A stretch of DNA of 7,408 nucleotides. Source: Mucilaginibacter sp. (lineage in GTDB: Bacteria; Bacteroidota; Bacteroidia; Sphingobacteriales; Sphingobacteriaceae). The notes beneath the pieces were generated by a model. It was not told the DNA's origin and did no database searches. It saw only the letters and a list, made by a program, of their open reading frames with translations. The stretch spans positions 1 through 7,408 of the forward strand of contig JACMRC010000266.1 in NCBI GenBank assembly GCA_014376655.1. Reading direction: 5' to 3'. A program made the translations under genes and the position numbers. Positions within the stretch are counted from its first letter, which is position 1, and every line of letters begins with the position of its first letter. Below are positions 5,843 through 7,408 of the stretch, piece after piece.

Positions 5843-7204
5843 TTACTTGCCGATACAAAACTTACTAAAGATATTCTCCAACAGGTCATCGGTAGTAACA
5901 GCGCCTGTGATCTCGCCAAGGTAATGCAGGGCCTGTTTAATATCCATCGACAGAAAATCAGAGGTGACGGTATCTATCCCGTTTAATACTCTTGCTAAAG
6001 CCTCTTCGGTTTTTTGCAGGGCTTCCAGGTGGCGTATGTTAGTTACCAGCGTTTCATTGCCATCCAACTTGTCTTTTACTGCCGAGTGGTAGATCTTTGA
6101 TTTCAACTCGTCGATATGCGTTTTCTCTTTCGCAGAGATCAGTAATGTTTGTAATTGCGTTAAGACGGCCAGTTTTTCCGGTGATAGCAGATCAGCTTTA
6201 TTAGCAACCACCAGCATGGTAACGCCGGGGCGTTGCAGACTTTCAAGGTCGCTGTTCAATTCTTCTATAGTTATCTGGTCAGCATCATAAACATACACTA
6301 ACAGGGCAGATTGCTCTATCTTCTCCATTGTGCGTTCCACCCCTATCTTTTCGATAGCGTCGGTAGCTTCGCGGATGCCGGCGGTGTCTATCAATCGGAA
6401 GTTGATACCGTTTATATTCAATACCTCTTCAATGGTATCGCGGGTAGTACCGGGGATATGGCTTACAATGGCACGCTCCTCGTTTAGCAGCGCATTTAAC
6501 AGGGTTGATTTACCTGCATTTGGCCTTCCAGCTATAACGGTGTTCACGCCTTGTTTAATGGCGTTACCTAACTCAAACGATTGTATCAGCACTACTATAA
6601 CCTTATTGATCTCATAGATCAACTTCTTTAACTGATCGCGGTTAGCAAACTCTACGTCTTCTTCGGCAAAGTCAAGCTCCAGTTCAATTAATGAGGCAAA
6701 CTGTACCAGTTGTTCGCGCAGGGTTTGTAGCTGGTTGCTAAAGCCGCCTCGTAGTTGCTGCAAGGCCACTTGTTGCGATGCTTTGGAGTTTGACGCTATC
6801 AAATCGGCAACAGCTTCTGCTTGTGATAAGTCAAGCTGACCGTTTAGGAATGCACGTAAGGTAAACTCGCCGGCTTTTGCAGAGCGTGCGCCGTTCTTAA
6901 TCAGTAGCTTTATGATGGACTCAATGATATAGTTAGAACCATGGCAAGAGATCTCTACCACATTCTCCCGGGTGTATGATTTGGGGGCAACAAACAACGA
7001 AGCCAACACCTCATCCAGTATCACCTCACCATCAACTATACTACCGAAGTGGATGGTGTGCGATTGTTGTTTGGTCAAATCCTTACCCTTAAACACGCTG
7101 TCGGCTATCTTAATAGCATCAGGGCCTGATAAGCGGATAACGCCTATAGCACCCACACCTGCCGGGGTGGCTAAAGCAACTATGGTTTCTTCAGTATTAG
7201 TCAT
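5843..7204 (-). CDS. mnmE: tRNA-modification GTPase MnmE (TrmE)
   Basis: The protein has 453 residues from ATG 7204, close to E. coli MnmE (454). With MnmG it adds the carboxymethylaminomethyl group to U34 of tRNAs reading two-codon boxes, using 5,10-methylene-THF, glycine or ammonium, and GTP. It acts in the cytoplasm and needs potassium. The N-terminal folate-binding domain opens with ETIVALATPAGVGAIGVIRLSG. The G domain carries GRPNAGKS (P-loop, 226-233), PGTTRDT, DTAG (273-276), NKAD (335-338) and SAK. The C-terminus ends in FCIGK (449-453), containing the catalytic cysteine. An in-frame ATG at 7243 would add 13 residues (466 in total). I prefer 7204 because homologues start just before the DTIVA-like motif and a promoter match at 7248-7277 would start the transcript at or after 7243. 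All key motifs are intact. Its stop lies one base from the convergent esterase stop. Confidence 0.97.
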   Translation of the reverse strand: MTNTEETIVALATPAGVGAIGVIRLSGPDAIKIADSVFKGKDLTKQQSHTIHFGSIVDGEVILDEVLASLFVAPKSYTRENVVEISCHGSNYIIESIIKLLIKNGARSAKAGEFTLRAFLNGQLDLSQAEAVADLIASNSKASQQVALQQLRGGFSNQLQTLREQLVQFASLIELELDFAEEDVEFANRDQLKKLIYEINKVIVVLIQSFELGNAIKQGVNTVIAGRPNAGKSTLLNALLNEERAIVSHIPGTTRDTIEEVLNINGINFRLIDTAGIREATDAIEKIGVERTMEKIEQSALLVYVYDADQITIEELNSDLESLQRPGVTMLVVANKADLLSPEKLAVLTQLQTLLISAKEKTHIDELKSKIYHSAVKDKLDGNETLVTNIRHLEALQKTEEALARVLNGIDTVTSDFLSMDIKQALHYLGEITGAVTTDDLLENIFSKFCIGK

Positions 7205-7247
7205 CAGCGGCAAAGGTCGCAAATTAGTATCAACATTAGCCATAACC

Positions 7248-7277
7248 CTAAAGTAAAAAAACTAAATTGCGCCCCAA
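7248..7277 (-). promoter_or_regulatory. Probable mnmE promoter
   Basis: On the - strand, TTG (7277-7275), 19 bases, then TACTTTAG (7255-7248) matches TAnnTTTG at 7 of 8 positions with ideal spacing. Transcription would begin near 7241, at or just inside the upstream ATG (7243), which supports ATG 7204 as the working start with a leader of about 38 nt. The -33 element lies 3 bp from the start codon of the divergent gene at 7280. Confidence 0.5.
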
Positions 7278-7279
7278 TT

Positions 7280-7408
7280 ATGGTAACCTCTTTCGAAGCT
7301 TATTTAGACACTATTTCGGTACATCACGTTGGCAACCAGGCGCTGAGCGAGATGTATGCACTTTCAGACCATCCGCTTGTTTTAAAGGACGAGCTGATAT
7401 CAAGCCTG
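7280..7408 (+). CDS. N-terminal fragment of an unrecognised protein (runs off the right edge)
   Basis: ATG at 7280 opens a frame that stays open for 43 codons to the last base, starting MVTSFEAYLDTISVHHVGNQ. The fragment looks like a soluble, cytoplasmic protein: no signal peptide, no membrane segment, mixed helix-forming residues. I do not recognise the family. It is divergent from mnmE, with 75 bp between the preferred starts (36 bp if mnmE starts at 7243), so both promoters must share this short gap. The codon and base composition look like the neighbouring mnmE. Being only a fragment it could be spurious, but the position directly beside a divergent housekeeping promoter supports a real gene. 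Confidence 0.6.
   Translation, partial: MVTSFEAYLDTISVHHVGNQALSEMYALSDHPLVLKDELISSL

Noticed and set aside
1..7408. CRISPR array, tRNA/rRNA gene, insertion sequence or transposase
   Set aside because: No regularly spaced identical repeats, no cloverleaf-like or rRNA-like stretch, and no transposase-like protein were seen on either strand.

Overview
The window looks like chromosomal DNA of a Bacteroidetes bacterium, most likely from the Sphingobacteriaceae (Mucilaginibacter/Pedobacter-like). The evidence is signal peptides ending in FAQ or AVAQ, leaders without clear Shine-Dalgarno sites, several matches to the Bacteroidetes promoter (TTTG / TTG, 19 bp, TAnnTTTG), and the gene content. The genus is inferred from style, not from a marker gene.

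Layout from left to right. (1) Positions 1-845, + strand: the 3' part of a larger, AT-rich gene that enters from the left edge. Its product reads like the C-terminal lid plus winged-helix part of a STAND/AAA-type NTPase, and it could be accessory DNA. (2) Positions 846-1013: a convergent gap with two hairpins, one behind each converging gene; the one serving the - strand is a textbook intrinsic terminator. (3) Positions 1014-4577, - strand: a two-gene operon for exported proteins. The first gene encodes a DUF1080 (3-keto-glycoside hydrolase-type) protein with an extra C-terminal domain. The second encodes a quinoprotein-dehydrogenase-like beta-propeller, an Ig-like segment, a Met/His-rich linker and a complete type-1 (blue) copper domain in one chain. 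A good promoter lies upstream. (4) Positions 4578-5109: a 532-bp gap with promoters on both strands and a degenerate 41-bp tandem repeat whose GTG triplets sit on a ~10-bp, helical-turn spacing. (5) Positions 5110-5841, + strand: an exported SGNH/GDSL esterase. (6) Positions 5843-7204, - strand: the housekeeping tRNA-modification GTPase MnmE; its stop codon is one base from that of the esterase. (7) Positions 7280-7408, + strand: the first 43 codons of an unrecognised gene, divergent from mnmE.

The operon is the most interesting part. The DUF1080 family is linked to hydrolysis of 3-keto-glycosides. Its partner carries a dehydrogenase-like fold and its own copper electron carrier. Together they suggest an exported unit that oxidises a carbohydrate and cleaves the oxidised product. 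The nearby SGNH esterase could remove acyl groups from the same glycans, but it has its own transcription unit and that link is only suggestive. mnmE and the last partial gene look like ordinary chromosome core.
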